Origin: CALINF01 sp039990395
GTDB taxonomy: Bacteria > Pseudomonadota > Gammaproteobacteria > Pseudomonadales > Halieaceae
Length of the DNA stretch: 64,000 bases
Direction of reading: 5' to 3'
NCBI GenBank assembly: GCA_039990395.1
Contig: JBDXFZ010000146.1
Span: 496,001 to 560,000 of the forward strand
Position numbers and translations under genes: made by a program. The notes under the pieces were generated by a model. That model was not told the DNA's origin. It saw only the letters and a list, made by a program, of their open reading frames with translations, and made no database searches. Shown piece by piece: positions 44,811-54,443 of this stretch. Within the stretch, counting starts at the first letter, position 1; each line of letters opens with the position of its first letter.

Positions 44811-45439
44811 TGGAGCAATTAGACCAAGAGCTCGCGCATGACACGCCGGTGTGGGCTATTTTCGGCGACCTTATGGCCGGGCTGGTTGGCGTGTTTGTGC
44901 TTATTCTTGTGTGGGTAATAGGCTACCAGTTGCAGTTGAGCCAGTCTTTGGAAGATGAGGTAAACAAGCGCCAGGTAGAGGAGCAGCGACGTATGGCGCT
45001 CGAGAGCGCCCTGGCGGGTCCGCTGGCAAGCGGCAGAGTTACCCTAAGAGATGGAAAAATCGGTATCAGCGGGAGTGTTTTATTCTCCCTCAACTCCGCT
45101 GCTCTTCAAAGCGAGGGGCGCGAGCTGCTTGGCAGCCTGGTGGCACCATTGCAAGTTTACCTGGGTGAGCGCGAGGAGTTGCTAATGGTTAGCGGCTTCA
45201 CCGATGATCTTCCTATACAGCCCGGCAACAATCGATTCGATGATAACTGGGAACTCTCTGCCCAGCGGGCGCTAACGGTTACCCGCGCACTAATAGAAGA
45301 GGGCATGGATCCGGCCATTGTCTTTGCGGCAGCCTTTGGCGCACAGCAACCGGTAGCGAGTAATTTGGAAGAAGAAGGGCGCTCGCGTAATCGGCGGGTA
45401 GAAATGGCCCCTGTTAGTGCACAGAACGAAAATGAGTGA
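44810..45439 (+). CDS. MotB/OmpA-like peptidoglycan-anchored stator subunit
   Basis: 209 aa. One N-terminal helix (about 16-36) in WAIFGDLMAGLVGVFVLILVW, with an Asp (Asp20) at the place of the proton-binding Asp of MotB. The rest is an OmpA-like peptidoglycan-binding domain (LFSLNSAALQSEGRELL, VSGFTDDLPI, NWELSAQRALTV, GRSRNRRVEM). Partner of the preceding long-tailed channel protein: a complete MotAB/ZorAB-type pair. Overlaps the next gene by eight bases. Confidence 0.9.
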   Translation: MEQLDQELAHDTPVWAIFGDLMAGLVGVFVLILVWVIGYQLQLSQSLEDEVNKRQVEEQRRMALESALAGPLASGRVTLRDGKIGISGSVLFSLNSAALQSEGRELLGSLVAPLQVYLGEREELLMVSGFTDDLPIQPGNNRFDDNWELSAQRALTVTRALIEEGMDPAIVFAAAFGAQQPVASNLEEEGRSRNRRVEMAPVSAQNENE

Positions 45440-46184
45440 CGCCAGCGCCACCGAGCTGAAGCTTGAACTTGATCATGCGCTTAGCGCCGTGCGAGACGCA
45501 GGTGCGGAGCATTTTGACCCGACGCGTTTCCAGATAATCACCTCAATGGCAGACAAGGCGCTTTACCAGCGGCCGCAAACAGCACGGCTTGTGCGCAAAC
45601 GCGCGCTGGCACGTTTGAGTGCATACCAACTTAAACTGCAATGCGAGCAAGAAAGAGCTGAGCCGTTGGCAGCGGAGATTGGTCAGCTCTACCCAGAGCA
45701 AAGTGAGCTGGCCAGCCAGCTGCTTGCCTCACACCAATTCGCAGAGCTGCGACAGCTGTCTCGTAATCTACGCCGTCATGCCACTGCTCGACAGTTGGCG
45801 CAACTAAGCATTCAACTAACTTCTGCGCAGGTAATGGCGATACCCGAGCAAACAGCAAAGCAGAAGCCGCGAGACTTTCTACGACAGCAGGAATTCGAAT
45901 TAACCCAGCCCGCACCATCAAGTGATTCATCAGCAGAGTTTCCGCAGCTAATGCAGCAGGCGCAACTGAGGTCCGCTCAGCAGTGTCGCGAAGCGCTAGC
46001 TCAGCTGGAGGCGGAGCATCTGGTATTGCAGGCCTCGCGTGCAGCACCGGAAGACTCGGGTCCATTGAACCCCAAAAAACTTGCAATACGTTCACTGCTC
46101 ACGCTTCAAGAGTTGTCTCCAGACTACGCCGGCCGATTAGTCTCTTATCTGGATACTCTGGCATGGCTGGAGCAGATAGATTAG
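45432..46184 (+). CDS. DUF2894-family protein, last gene of motor-like cluster
   Basis: 250 aa from the ATG at 45432. Soluble, strongly helical, Gln/Glu/Leu/Arg-rich (QLRSAQQCREALAQLEAEHLVLQ), ending near YLDTLAWLEQID. I recognise it as DUF2894 by its conserved place behind the OmpA-type gene. No catalytic motif. A cytoplasmic scaffold or effector for the motor pair is possible but unproved. Confidence 0.75.
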   Translation: MSDASATELKLELDHALSAVRDAGAEHFDPTRFQIITSMADKALYQRPQTARLVRKRALARLSAYQLKLQCEQERAEPLAAEIGQLYPEQSELASQLLASHQFAELRQLSRNLRRHATARQLAQLSIQLTSAQVMAIPEQTAKQKPRDFLRQQEFELTQPAPSSDSSAEFPQLMQQAQLRSAQQCREALAQLEAEHLVLQASRAAPEDSGPLNPKKLAIRSLLTLQELSPDYAGRLVSYLDTLAWLEQID

Positions 46185-46247
46185 GGGCAGGATATCCATC
46201 GAAGAAGCTAATACAATGCTTCCGCAGGTAATTAACACCACAGGAAT

Positions 46248-47210
46248 ATGCTCTTGAACCAAGATCTTCTTACCGTCGGACTGGCTCAGATTTCCCCGGT
46301 CTGGCTAAACCGCGAAGCCAGTCTGGCCAAAGTAGTGGGTATGATTGCCGAGGCCAAATCACATGCGGTAGATCTGATTGCCTTTGGCGAAGCGCTTGTC
46401 CCGGGCTACCCCTTTTGGCCAGAGCTCACAGATGGCGCTCGCTTTAATGCGCCTGACCAGAAGGCGTTGTATGCACTTTACGTGGATCAGGCGATAGACA
46501 TAGCCGCAGGTCATCTGGACGAAGTGTGCCTGGCAGCCAAAGAAAGTGGCGTGGCCCTTTACCTTGGCATCATTGAAAAATCGCTCGACCGTGGCCAAAG
46601 CCTGTATTGCTCTATGGTGTACATCGACGCCGAAGGCCAAATAGGTTCCGTTCACCGCAAGTTGACGCCCACCTACGAGGAGCGGCTGAACTGGTCACCC
46701 GGCGATGGGCACGGCCTGCGCGTGCATTCACTAGGAGCATTTACGGTTGGTGGGCTGAATTGCTGGGAGAACTGGATGCCTCTTCCCCGCGCTGCATTGT
46801 ATGGTCAGGGCGAAGATTTACATGTGGCCATCTGGCCAGGTGGTCATAGAAACACCCATGACATCACGCGCTATCTTGCCAAGGAGGGTCGCTCGTTCGT
46901 GATGTCGGTCGGCGGTTTGATGCGATCAGAAGACTTCCCTTCAGATACCCCTTACTACGATGAGATCATGGCGGGTTGCAGTGAAGATTTTCTCGCCGAC
47001 GGGGGCTCCTGCCTCAGTGGGCCTGATGGTGAATGGCTAATCGAGCCGCAGTGTGGGCAGGAAGGTTTGTACGTCGCCACGATCGACCATGCCAACGTGC
47101 GGGAAGAGCGACAAAACTTTAGTCCGGCGGGTCATTATTCCAGGCCGGATGTAACCAAATTGATCGTGAATCGCGAGCGTCAGTCTACCGTTAAATTCAC
47201 GGGTGATTGA
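46248..47210 (+). CDS. Nitrilase-family carbon-nitrogen hydrolase
   Basis: 320 aa. The catalytic triad is in view: Glu48 (LIAFGEALVPGYP), Lys138 (HRKLTPTYEERLNW) and Cys172 (GGLNCWENW). The CWENWMPL and HRKLxPTYEER words are those of true nitrilases/cyanide hydratases rather than amidases, so nitrile to acid plus ammonia is likely. Cytoplasmic. AGGA upstream of the ATG. Follows the motor cluster by 63 bases but has no evident functional link. Confidence 0.9.
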   Translation: MLLNQDLLTVGLAQISPVWLNREASLAKVVGMIAEAKSHAVDLIAFGEALVPGYPFWPELTDGARFNAPDQKALYALYVDQAIDIAAGHLDEVCLAAKESGVALYLGIIEKSLDRGQSLYCSMVYIDAEGQIGSVHRKLTPTYEERLNWSPGDGHGLRVHSLGAFTVGGLNCWENWMPLPRAALYGQGEDLHVAIWPGGHRNTHDITRYLAKEGRSFVMSVGGLMRSEDFPSDTPYYDEIMAGCSEDFLADGGSCLSGPDGEWLIEPQCGQEGLYVATIDHANVREERQNFSPAGHYSRPDVTKLIVNRERQSTVKFTGD

Positions 47211-47330
47211 GCGGGAAACAGAGTGCTCACCGAGTACCACTGCGACGAACGAGGAATCTCAGTGGCAGGCTTTGACACACGAACCCGGCGCAGCTGTTTA
47301 CAGCGCTAGAACTGAGCGGAACCAGCAAAT

Positions 47331-47885
47331 ATGACTCAACACGAATATGTATTCATTGCGGTGTCTGTCATCCTTGGCTTGGCAATCACTCGCCTGCTGA
47401 GCTGTGTTGCCGCACTGGTTCGTGCTCATCGGCGCGTTACCTTCCACTGGGCAACGGCACTGTGGGGCGCTTCTGTGATGCTCTTTATCTTGCAGCTTTG
47501 GTGGGTCGGCTGGGAGCTGCGCACCTTCTCCAGCTGGACAATTCTCGACTTCTTCACGCTGGTGATTGGAGCGATATTCGTCTATGGCGCCGCGGAACTT
47601 TCGCTGCCAACGGAGGACTATGATATATCGGATGATTCAGAGCTGGATTTTATGGTGCATAGCCATTCGCTCGGGCGAGTATCGGCCGCATCAATGCTGG
47701 GCTACTTTTGCGTCGGCCCTTACGTCAATATATCCCTGTTCGGCAATCCCGTGCTGCCGTCGATAGCCATTCCGCTGATTGGCGGTTTGCTGGTGCTGTT
47801 GATTGTGTTGAAACCCGCTTGGTTCAAGGCGCTGTCTGTCGCTTTTGCCGCTTACGCAATTGCTATTTTGTATCTGACGTCCTGA
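47331..47885 (+). CDS. Small multi-pass membrane protein
   Basis: 184 aa with five or so hydrophobic helices (about 5-28, 37-60, 65-88, 112-135, 140-180) and few charged residues. The family is not recognised. The 3' end overlaps the convergent epimerase gene by 23 bases. Nothing suggests function. Confidence 0.7.
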   Translation: MTQHEYVFIAVSVILGLAITRLLSCVAALVRAHRRVTFHWATALWGASVMLFILQLWWVGWELRTFSSWTILDFFTLVIGAIFVYGAAELSLPTEDYDISDDSELDFMVHSHSLGRVSAASMLGYFCVGPYVNISLFGNPVLPSIAIPLIGGLLVLLIVLKPAWFKALSVAFAAYAIAILYLTS

Positions 47886-49332
47886 TTTCAGCGCGCTCTT
47901 GGCTGGCGCGTCGCACTATCTCCCGAGTCATGGCCTTGAATATCCACAAGTGAAATGGCACAAGCGGATACCAGTACAACAAGCCCCAAACCCCTGCGGG
48001 GTGAAAGTAAGCGGTAGCGCGAACTTCACAGGTGTCTGGGCCGGGAATAATCTCGAACTCTAGCACGCCCGCTCCAGGCATCTTCATTTCCAGCAACAGG
48101 GTAAGTTTGCGCTCGGGTTGGATAGCAATGACGCGCCAGGCATCGACTACATCACCCATTCTCAAACTGTCTGGATCGCGGCGCTTTCGCCTCAAGCTTG
48201 GCCCTCCAAGTAGCCAGTCTCCCGCTCGGCGTATCCACCACAAGATATTGAGTGCAAAAAAGTCGCCATCGTTACCCACGCGGCAGATCTCGCGCCACAG
48301 CGCATCAGGACTGGAGGAACTTAGGCAGCTCCCACTGGCCTGCTTGGCATAGTACGCATAGCTCGGTTCAAAGTTGCGACACCGAATAGAGCCCTCTACC
48401 CAGTGGGCAGGTATGTCGTGATTAGCGTCAGCGGTGAGCGCTTCTGAGATGGCCTCATCTACGTTGTGAAGGGGTATCGGAGTAAGAGCTCGCAACGCGG
48501 TGTCGTCTGCTAGTACATCGTGCTTCAATCCATCGATTAGTGCCCGCGCGATATTGACAGGCACTGACGTCACAAAACGTAACCAGTAGGAAGATAGTTT
48601 GGGGGTCAGCACAGGCACTGGAATAATCCAGAGTCTGCGTTTCAGGTGATGCGCGAGTTTACGCATTATTGCTGCATAGCTCAGAAGCTCGGGTCCTGCA
48701 GCGTCGTAGACTTTTCCAGCAGCCGACGGCAGATCGGCGACCGCAGCTAAGTAAGTCAGCAAATCTGGAAGAGCGATAGGGGGTGATAGAGAAAAAACCC
48801 AGCGAGGTGTAATCATTACTGGGAGGTTGTTTACCAGGTCGCGCATGACTTCAAAAGCCGCCGACCCTGGCCCTATGATCATACCCGCGCGAATCTCCGT
48901 CACAGGCACGCGGCCCTCGCGTAATACTTCTCCTGTTTCATATCGTGACTGTAGATGTATCGACTCTGGGTTCTCAGGGATTAACCCGCCGAGATAGATG
49001 ATCCGCTTTACTTGAGCTTCAGCGGCTGCGTCTCGAAAGTTTGCCGCTGCTTGTAAATCCAGCTCGCCGAAACTGTCACCCGCAGCCATAGAGTGAACCA
49101 GGTAGTACGCTGTATGCACACCGTCAAGAACCGAGGCAAGTGAGTCTGGATCCAGCGCATCGGCAGCGACGCAATCCACGTTGGGCCACTCGCGTCCTTC
49201 CAGTACAGCACGGTTACGAGAAACTGCCCGAACGTGCTTACCGCGCTCGTTCAGAAAAGGCACAAGATTTGAGCCAATATAGCCACTGGCACCAAATACC
49301 AGCGTTACATTGGGATTACGATCATTCGACAT
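47863..49332 (-). CDS. NAD(P)-dependent epimerase-like protein with DUF2867 domain
   Basis: 489 aa from ATG at 49332 (a longer start 24 codons upstream lacks the Rossmann start). Extended-SDR-like Rossmann domain at about 8-300 with VFGASGYIGSNLVPFL and AYYLVHSMAAG. C-terminal DUF2867 part (about 330-485) with RMGDVVDAWRVIAI and GLLYWYPLVPFHLWIFKAM. Similar fusions are common in proteobacteria; substrate unknown. Confidence 0.85.
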   Translation of the reverse strand: MSNDRNPNVTLVFGASGYIGSNLVPFLNERGKHVRAVSRNRAVLEGREWPNVDCVAADALDPDSLASVLDGVHTAYYLVHSMAAGDSFGELDLQAAANFRDAAAEAQVKRIIYLGGLIPENPESIHLQSRYETGEVLREGRVPVTEIRAGMIIGPGSAAFEVMRDLVNNLPVMITPRWVFSLSPPIALPDLLTYLAAVADLPSAAGKVYDAAGPELLSYAAIMRKLAHHLKRRLWIIPVPVLTPKLSSYWLRFVTSVPVNIARALIDGLKHDVLADDTALRALTPIPLHNVDEAISEALTADANHDIPAHWVEGSIRCRNFEPSYAYYAKQASGSCLSSSSPDALWREICRVGNDGDFFALNILWWIRRAGDWLLGGPSLRRKRRDPDSLRMGDVVDAWRVIAIQPERKLTLLLEMKMPGAGVLEFEIIPGPDTCEVRATAYFHPAGVWGLLYWYPLVPFHLWIFKAMTREIVRRASQERAEIRTSDTK

Positions 49333-49616
49333 TGCTACACAATACCATCTGAAGGCTCTCTGGCGCAGCGAATAGCCTCTGGTTACGCACTTCAATAGGC
49401 TCAACTTGATGAACAGCCCAGATGGCCATGCGCTGTGGTGCTAATGGTCTAAACTTCTGTGAAGATCAGCAATACTCCTCATCATGCCATCGGTTCGTGA
49501 GCGCTTTTAGATCGAATCCATTACTTATGCGTGACAGCCCAACCCTGAGAGTGGTCTCAGTGTTCTGGCTACTTACGCTACCGCACTTATGACTCGTGAT
49601 TTACAGGAAAAAAACT

Positions 49617-50111
49617 ATGAGCACTTATCCAAGAACATTCTCTCATATCGGTATATCGGTTCCAGATGTAGAGAAAGCTGTTGAGTTCTACAGCAAGGTA
49701 ATGGGTTGGTACCAGATAATGGAGCCAACAGTGATTACCGAAGAATCGGAAACGCCCATAGGGCAGATGTGTACTGATGTATTTGGGACGGGTTGGGGTT
49801 CGTTCAAGATTGCACATATGTCTACGGGCGACAAAATCGGCGTTGAAATGTTTGAGTTCCAGAATAATGAAAGCCCTAAAGAATTTGAATACTGGAAGAC
49901 GAGTACGTTTCACTTCTGTGTTCAAGATCCCAGCCTCGAGGAACTGGTAGCCAAAATCGTGGAGCACGGCGGCAAGCAGCGTATGCCTGTTCGAGAATAT
50001 TACCCCGGCGAAAAGCCTTACAGGATGTGCTACGTGGAGGACCCCTTTGGATTGATTTTTGAAGTGTACTCTCACAGCTACGAGCTTACTTACTCTCAGG
50101 GTGCGTACTAG
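49617..50111 (+). CDS. VOC-family (glyoxalase/dioxygenase-like) protein
   Basis: 164 aa from ATG at 49617, which has AGGAAA upstream. Vicinal oxygen chelate fold: FSHIGISVPDVEKAVEFYSKVMGW at the start, KIAHMSTGDKIGVEMFEFQ, and FHFCVQDPSLEELVAKIVEHGGKQRMPVRE, CYVEDPFGLIFEVYSHSYE at the end. Metal ligands His11, Glu and His/Glu of these motifs are present. Lyase or dioxygenase; substrate not determinable. Confidence 0.88.
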   Translation: MSTYPRTFSHIGISVPDVEKAVEFYSKVMGWYQIMEPTVITEESETPIGQMCTDVFGTGWGSFKIAHMSTGDKIGVEMFEFQNNESPKEFEYWKTSTFHFCVQDPSLEELVAKIVEHGGKQRMPVREYYPGEKPYRMCYVEDPFGLIFEVYSHSYELTYSQGAY

Positions 50112-50604
50112 ATAGTAACTGGAGCAGGTGAATTGACTAGTGATAGACCGGAAGGCGAGTATCACTGGATGCAAGTACTGCGGTCTCTAAAAGACCCCAT
50201 CTTCTACGACCATAGCGGACCTTTCGCTATGGTCGAGTGCCCTGCGTCATCGAGAGCCAAACGTGAAATCCATTGATTTAGGTTGCAACGCTGGAAGGAT
50301 GGTCGCCCGTTGCAATGACGGACTATTTATCCTCGACGCTTTCGTGTGCCACTCACGTAGAGGTAATGAACGGGTTGTCACATTATTCCTGCTTAGAAGA
50401 GGCCGCGCCGCTTATTTGCGCTAGCCTGGCAAAAGATGAATAAGTCTGAATAGTATGCGTTCCTTTTAGCTGCTCAGTGTTGGTGGTATTGGGGAGCGAG
50501 GCCTGTGCTATGCTCCTCAATATGATGTGTTTGGGGAGCTACGTACCTTCACTACACTACGCCAGTAGCTCCCATTTCTTCACAAAAAACAGAGAGTATA
50601 TGCA
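50112..50604. other. 493-base gap with a perfect 11-bp hairpin
   Basis: No supported gene. CGACCATAGCG (50207-50217) and CGCTATGGTCG (50225-50235) pair perfectly across a seven-base loop. No T tract follows. It may stabilise or end the upstream transcript. Confidence 0.5.
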
Positions 50605-51609
50605 ATGACCACAAACTACTCGTCGATTAAGGTGCTCGTCTGTGGAGTTCTTTTGACCCTCAGTAGTTTGGCGACAGCGCAAACCTCTGATCCGCTGCCG
50701 TCTTGGAATGAAGGTAAAGCTAAGCAGTCAATTATCCAGTTTGTAACCAAGGTGACTGAGCAAGATTCTCCTAATTATGTGCCTGTCGGCGAGCGCATCG
50801 CCACGTTTGATAATGATGGAAATCTCTGGGCCGAGCAGCCTATGTATTTTCAGCTGTTCTTTGCGATTGACCGTGTGAAGGAGTTGGCGCCTCAACACCC
50901 TGAGTGGCGCACGCAGGAACCATTTGCCTCGCTACTCAAGGGTGACGTAAAAGCCGCAATGGCAGGCGGGATGAAATCAGTTGGTGAAATTGTTATGGCA
51001 ACTCACGCAGGTATGACCACCGACGAATTTGAAATGATCGTTAAGAACTGGGTAGCGACCGCAAAGCACCCAGAGACTAATCGGCGCTACATCGAAATGG
51101 TTTACCAGCCTATGCTCGAACTGCTCGCCTATCTGCGTGCGAATGATTTCAAGACATTTATTGTTTCAGGGGGCGGCATAGAGTTCATGCGTCCGTGGAC
51201 TGAGGCCGTTTACGGGATACCCCCAGAGCAGATAGTTGGAAGTAGTATCAAGACGAAATTTGAGCTGCGAGATGGAAAGGCCGTGCTTGTGCGTCTACCC
51301 GAGCTCAACTTTAACGACGATAAGGAAGGAAAACCTGTAGGTATTAACTTGCACATCGGACATCGCCCAATCGCTGCTTTTGGCAATTCAGACGGCGACC
51401 TCCAGATGTTGCAATATGCTACTAGTGGGGGCAGGCCAGGTTTTGCAATGATTGTTCACCATACAGATGACGAGCGGGAGTGGGCGTACGATCGAGACTC
51501 ACACATCGGTCGTCTCGATAAGGCGCTAGAGGCGGCGCAAGAAAATAGCTGGACGGTTGTTGACATGAAAAAGGATTGGAGGGTTATCTACCCTTATCAA
51601 GTGAAGTAG
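50605..51609 (+). CDS. Exported HAD-family phosphatase-like protein
   Basis: 334 aa with a signal peptide (cleavage near LATA-QTS). HAD motif I is ATFDNDGNLWAE (Asp-x-Asp-Gly), motif II FIVSGGGIEFM, motif III Lys in SSIKTKFEL, motif IV FGNSDGDLQML. Full catalytic set, exported to the periplasm. Similar exported HAD phosphatases hydrolyse phosphate esters of unknown identity. Stands alone. Confidence 0.88.
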   Translation: MTTNYSSIKVLVCGVLLTLSSLATAQTSDPLPSWNEGKAKQSIIQFVTKVTEQDSPNYVPVGERIATFDNDGNLWAEQPMYFQLFFAIDRVKELAPQHPEWRTQEPFASLLKGDVKAAMAGGMKSVGEIVMATHAGMTTDEFEMIVKNWVATAKHPETNRRYIEMVYQPMLELLAYLRANDFKTFIVSGGGIEFMRPWTEAVYGIPPEQIVGSSIKTKFELRDGKAVLVRLPELNFNDDKEGKPVGINLHIGHRPIAAFGNSDGDLQMLQYATSGGRPGFAMIVHHTDDEREWAYDRDSHIGRLDKALEAAQENSWTVVDMKKDWRVIYPYQVK

Positions 51610-51760
51610 ATTGCTCTTTGAGTATCTCGATGCTAGTACACCTGTATTCGTTGATTAGCTTGAGCCTGGTCTGTTTAACGTCTAACGGAGCAGAGTGAGA
51701 GTGAGATTCGTGTGGAAAGATAAATTTTTTGTTTGGAAATAGGAGCATTGTTTTAAAGCT

Positions 51761-52198
51761 ATGTACCGAATAATTTATAAGAGTCGAAGTATTGAGCCAA
51801 TCAACTGGGACGTTGTCCGCGGCATAACGTCCGTTAGCGAGAATAGCAACGACGCGTGCGGTGTAACGGGTGTTTTACTGGCGAGCAGGACACATTTTTT
51901 GCAGGCTCTTGAAGGTAGGTTTGAGGATGTGAATGCTGTTTTCAGGCGAATTGCGAGAGACGAACGCCACGGGGAGATAAGCATAATCGCGTTTAGCCTG
52001 ATTGACGCAAGGCTGTTCGGTAGTTGGGGTATGCGAGGCATCGGCGCTTTCGACTTCAATCTGAAAATTGAGGCGGAATTGAAGCAGAAATATGGCGAGG
52101 AAGAGGGCGGAATACACTTTCCGCTGGAAGAGTGGCAGGCGTTGGCGATGATCAACGATATCAAGATGATTCGAGAGCTACCCGATTGGAAGAAGTAG
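51761..52198 (+). CDS. BLUF-domain blue-light photoreceptor
   Basis: 145 aa, a stand-alone BLUF domain. Flavin-binding and signalling residues are all present with exact family spacing: Tyr6, Asn30, Gln48 (HFLQALEG) and Trp89 (FGSWGM), the same distances as Tyr21, Asn45, Gln63 and Trp104 of AppA. No output domain, so it must act by protein contact. Next genes are the DUF1801 protein and a small HTH-like protein. Confidence 0.93.
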   Translation: MYRIIYKSRSIEPINWDVVRGITSVSENSNDACGVTGVLLASRTHFLQALEGRFEDVNAVFRRIARDERHGEISIIAFSLIDARLFGSWGMRGIGAFDFNLKIEAELKQKYGEEEGGIHFPLEEWQALAMINDIKMIRELPDWKK

Positions 52199-52297
52199 TG
52201 CGCTTCGTCAGTCTTGCTCGCTTGCAGCTTCAGTGAGTAAGGCGTGGAGAAAGCTCGAATATTGAGGCGCAAGTTAGTTGATGAGCAGGAGGCCGTT

Positions 52298-52726
52298 ATG
52301 TCTAACAACAAAACGCTACCGACCGCAGTCTCAGTAGAGGCATTTCTATCGGATGTTCAGCCTGATCGAAAGCGGGCTGAGGCGCTTGAGCTAGACCGAC
52401 TATTTCGAAAGATAACAGGCTGGAACCCTGTTATGTGGGGCCCCACTATGATTGGCTACGGCTCCTATCACTATCGGTATGATAGTGGTCGTGAAGGTGA
52501 AATGCTCGCCACGGGCTTTAGTCCCAGAAAAGCCAAACATTCTATTTACGTACTGCCCGGTTATTCTGATTACGGCAAAATTCTGGAGCGATTGGGTAAG
52601 CACACCAAAGGCAAGAGCTGTCTCTACATCAATAAGCTTGAAGACATTGATCTTGACGTGCTCGCCGAATTGATCGCTGTTGGACTCCGGGACTTGTCCA
52701 AGACGTGGAATGTGCAGCCGAGTTGA
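52298..52726 (+). CDS. DUF1801-family protein
   Basis: 142 aa from ATG at 52298, which has a perfect AGGAGG upstream; an earlier in-frame start lacks one. DUF1801 pattern: TAVSVEAFLSDV, WGPTMIGYGSYHYRYDSGREGEML, GFSPRKAKHSIYVLPGYSD, KGKSCLYINKLEDID. Function unknown. 99 bases after the BLUF gene; a shared transcript is possible. Confidence 0.85.
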   Translation: MSNNKTLPTAVSVEAFLSDVQPDRKRAEALELDRLFRKITGWNPVMWGPTMIGYGSYHYRYDSGREGEMLATGFSPRKAKHSIYVLPGYSDYGKILERLGKHTKGKSCLYINKLEDIDLDVLAELIAVGLRDLSKTWNVQPS

Positions 52727-52847
52727 TGCCATTGAATTCTCCCGGCCTGATTTTGCGAAACATGGCTTCTCGTCATGTAGTGTTAATCTGAGTAATATGA
52801 CTCGATGATGTATACTAGGTCACTTACTCACCAAGGAGTATCTTGTC

Positions 52848-53114
52848 GTGCAGGATAAAGTCACCACTGTTGTGGATTACTTAAACGAAGTAACAACGCG
52901 CTGCACATTCAACGCAGCTGCTGAAGCGGTTGGGATTACGCCCCATGCGTTGAAGAAGGAACTCGGTGAGCCGCGTCCGGAAGTCTCATGGTTTGTAAGC
53001 CCCACATCAGGTGAGCCCATGCGATACACAGACGAGCAGAAGCATCCGCAGCTCTATCGCACCTCACGCATTATTACGTCTTCAAAGGTCTTGAAACGTA
53101 ATCTCGACCTGTAA
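52848..53114 (+). CDS. Small HTH-like protein
   Basis: 88 aa, GTG start behind AAGGAG. Helix-rich N-terminus with a possible helix-turn-helix (FNAAAEAVGITPHALKKELG), then a polar tail ending SSKVLKRNLDL. Not recognised. It follows the DUF1801 gene; may regulate the BLUF neighbourhood, unproved. Confidence 0.6.
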   Translation: MQDKVTTVVDYLNEVTTRCTFNAAAEAVGITPHALKKELGEPRPEVSWFVSPTSGEPMRYTDEQKHPQLYRTSRIITSSKVLKRNLDL

Positions 53115-53312
53115 AAGCGTTAGAGCTGTCTCGCCCGAGACAATGCTCCCTGGTGCGCCGGCTTAAGGCTCACCCAGGTTGTCTTTCCATTCTCTCCTGC
53201 TGTCTCGACGTTCCCAATTCCTGATTAAGGCAAGGGCGGTGCCATGCCTTTATTTCATACGACGACGCTCCGCTGACTAGCTGCGCCTATCAATAGACGC
53301 TCGATGAACTGT

Positions 53313-54326
53313 TTACTCAGGCTTTTGCTTAACTAGCGTATTTCTATAACAGCCAGGTGAATCGCCGGTCCACTTTTTAAAGGCGCGTCGAAAGTTACTG
53401 GCATCGTCGTAACCCAATGCTGTTGCGATGGCTTCAACACTCACATCGGATTCGCTTAGATAGCGTATAGCCCACTCACACAGCACGTTGTTGCGCAATT
53501 CTCGAAAGCTGGTGTCTTCATCTTTCAGGCGGCGATTGAGCGTACGAGCGGATACATTCAGGCGCTGCGCTATCAATGCGAGATTGGGCAAAGGCAGCTC
53601 GCTGGCGCGCAGACATGAGAGTACATAGCCATTGAACCCGTGCCCTGACAGACCCCCGTATTCTCGCAGTCTTGCCTCAAGCGCAAGCTGAGACTGCTGC
53701 CAGACTTCCTGCTGGTAATAGGGAGAGGGCCTATCAAGCCAGTGCTTGGGTAACTCAATTGAACTTGTTGACCAACCGAAACTGACAGGGCTATGAAAAT
53801 AGCGTGAATACTTTTCTGCATAGGCAGGGCGTGCAAAATGCATTCGGTACTCTGCATCGTGAATCTGCTCACCGCTGACCATTTCCGCATAGGACTGCAA
53901 TAGCAGGGCGCCACTTTCAGCGTGAAACCGGGCTACTTCGCCAAGCTCTTTTACAAAGTGCATCAGCCCATTGACGCCTTGTAGGTTTGAGCGTATCTCG
54001 ACAGCAATCTGCGCGGCATGCAGTCTTGAAAAACTCTCGATCGCGTGCAGTCCGTCGCGCAGGGTGGGAGCGCTGGCCGCCGCGACACCCACTGAGCCCA
54101 GCGTCATTACGTTTACTTGCCTGCCGATTATCAGGCCGAGTTCGTCATTCAGGGGACTACGGCCGTTTTCGAGTAGCTGGTTAAAGTCGCTCAATGTTAT
54201 GAAATCGCTACTTTGTAACGAATCTTCGCAGAGCGCTGTACCCTCAAAAAAGGTCTTGGTGTTCAGTTCTCTGCGCTGTAGTTCTCGCAAAACGTAGCGC
54301 GCATAAATTGGGCTAATAGTTAGCAT
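53313..54326 (-). CDS. AraC-family transcriptional regulator (OruR-like)
   Basis: 337 aa from ATG at 54326 (MLTISPIYARYVLREL, the usual opening of this subgroup); a GTG at 54362 would add 12 residues. N-terminal arabinose-type sensing domain, C-terminal AraC HTH pair (RLNVSARTLNRRLKDEDTSFRELRN, SVEAIATALGYDDASNFRRAFKKWTGDSPGCYR). Divergent from the desaturase gene with about 117 bases between, so it is the obvious regulator of it. Confidence 0.9.
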   Translation of the reverse strand: MLTISPIYARYVLRELQRRELNTKTFFEGTALCEDSLQSSDFITLSDFNQLLENGRSPLNDELGLIIGRQVNVMTLGSVGVAAASAPTLRDGLHAIESFSRLHAAQIAVEIRSNLQGVNGLMHFVKELGEVARFHAESGALLLQSYAEMVSGEQIHDAEYRMHFARPAYAEKYSRYFHSPVSFGWSTSSIELPKHWLDRPSPYYQQEVWQQSQLALEARLREYGGLSGHGFNGYVLSCLRASELPLPNLALIAQRLNVSARTLNRRLKDEDTSFRELRNNVLCEWAIRYLSESDVSVEAIATALGYDDASNFRRAFKKWTGDSPGCYRNTLVKQKPE

Positions 54327-54443
54327 ATGGCCATTATTGGCTATTTTGGCGATAAATGACACCCTGTTGGCGCTTCCCGCACTCCCTGAATGGGTGACGC
54401 TTGCGTAAGCTGGCCTTCAAATTGAGTGATGAGAGGCGCAGTG

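Noticed and set aside
42149..46184. Complete Zorya defence system
   Set aside because: Only the A/B-type motor plan is present; no ZorC, ZorD or ZorE-type gene, and the accessory proteins are DUF3348 and DUF2894.
50207..50235. Perfect hairpin as rho-independent terminator
   Set aside because: Stem is perfect but no T tract follows on either strand, so it is listed only as a hairpin within the gap.
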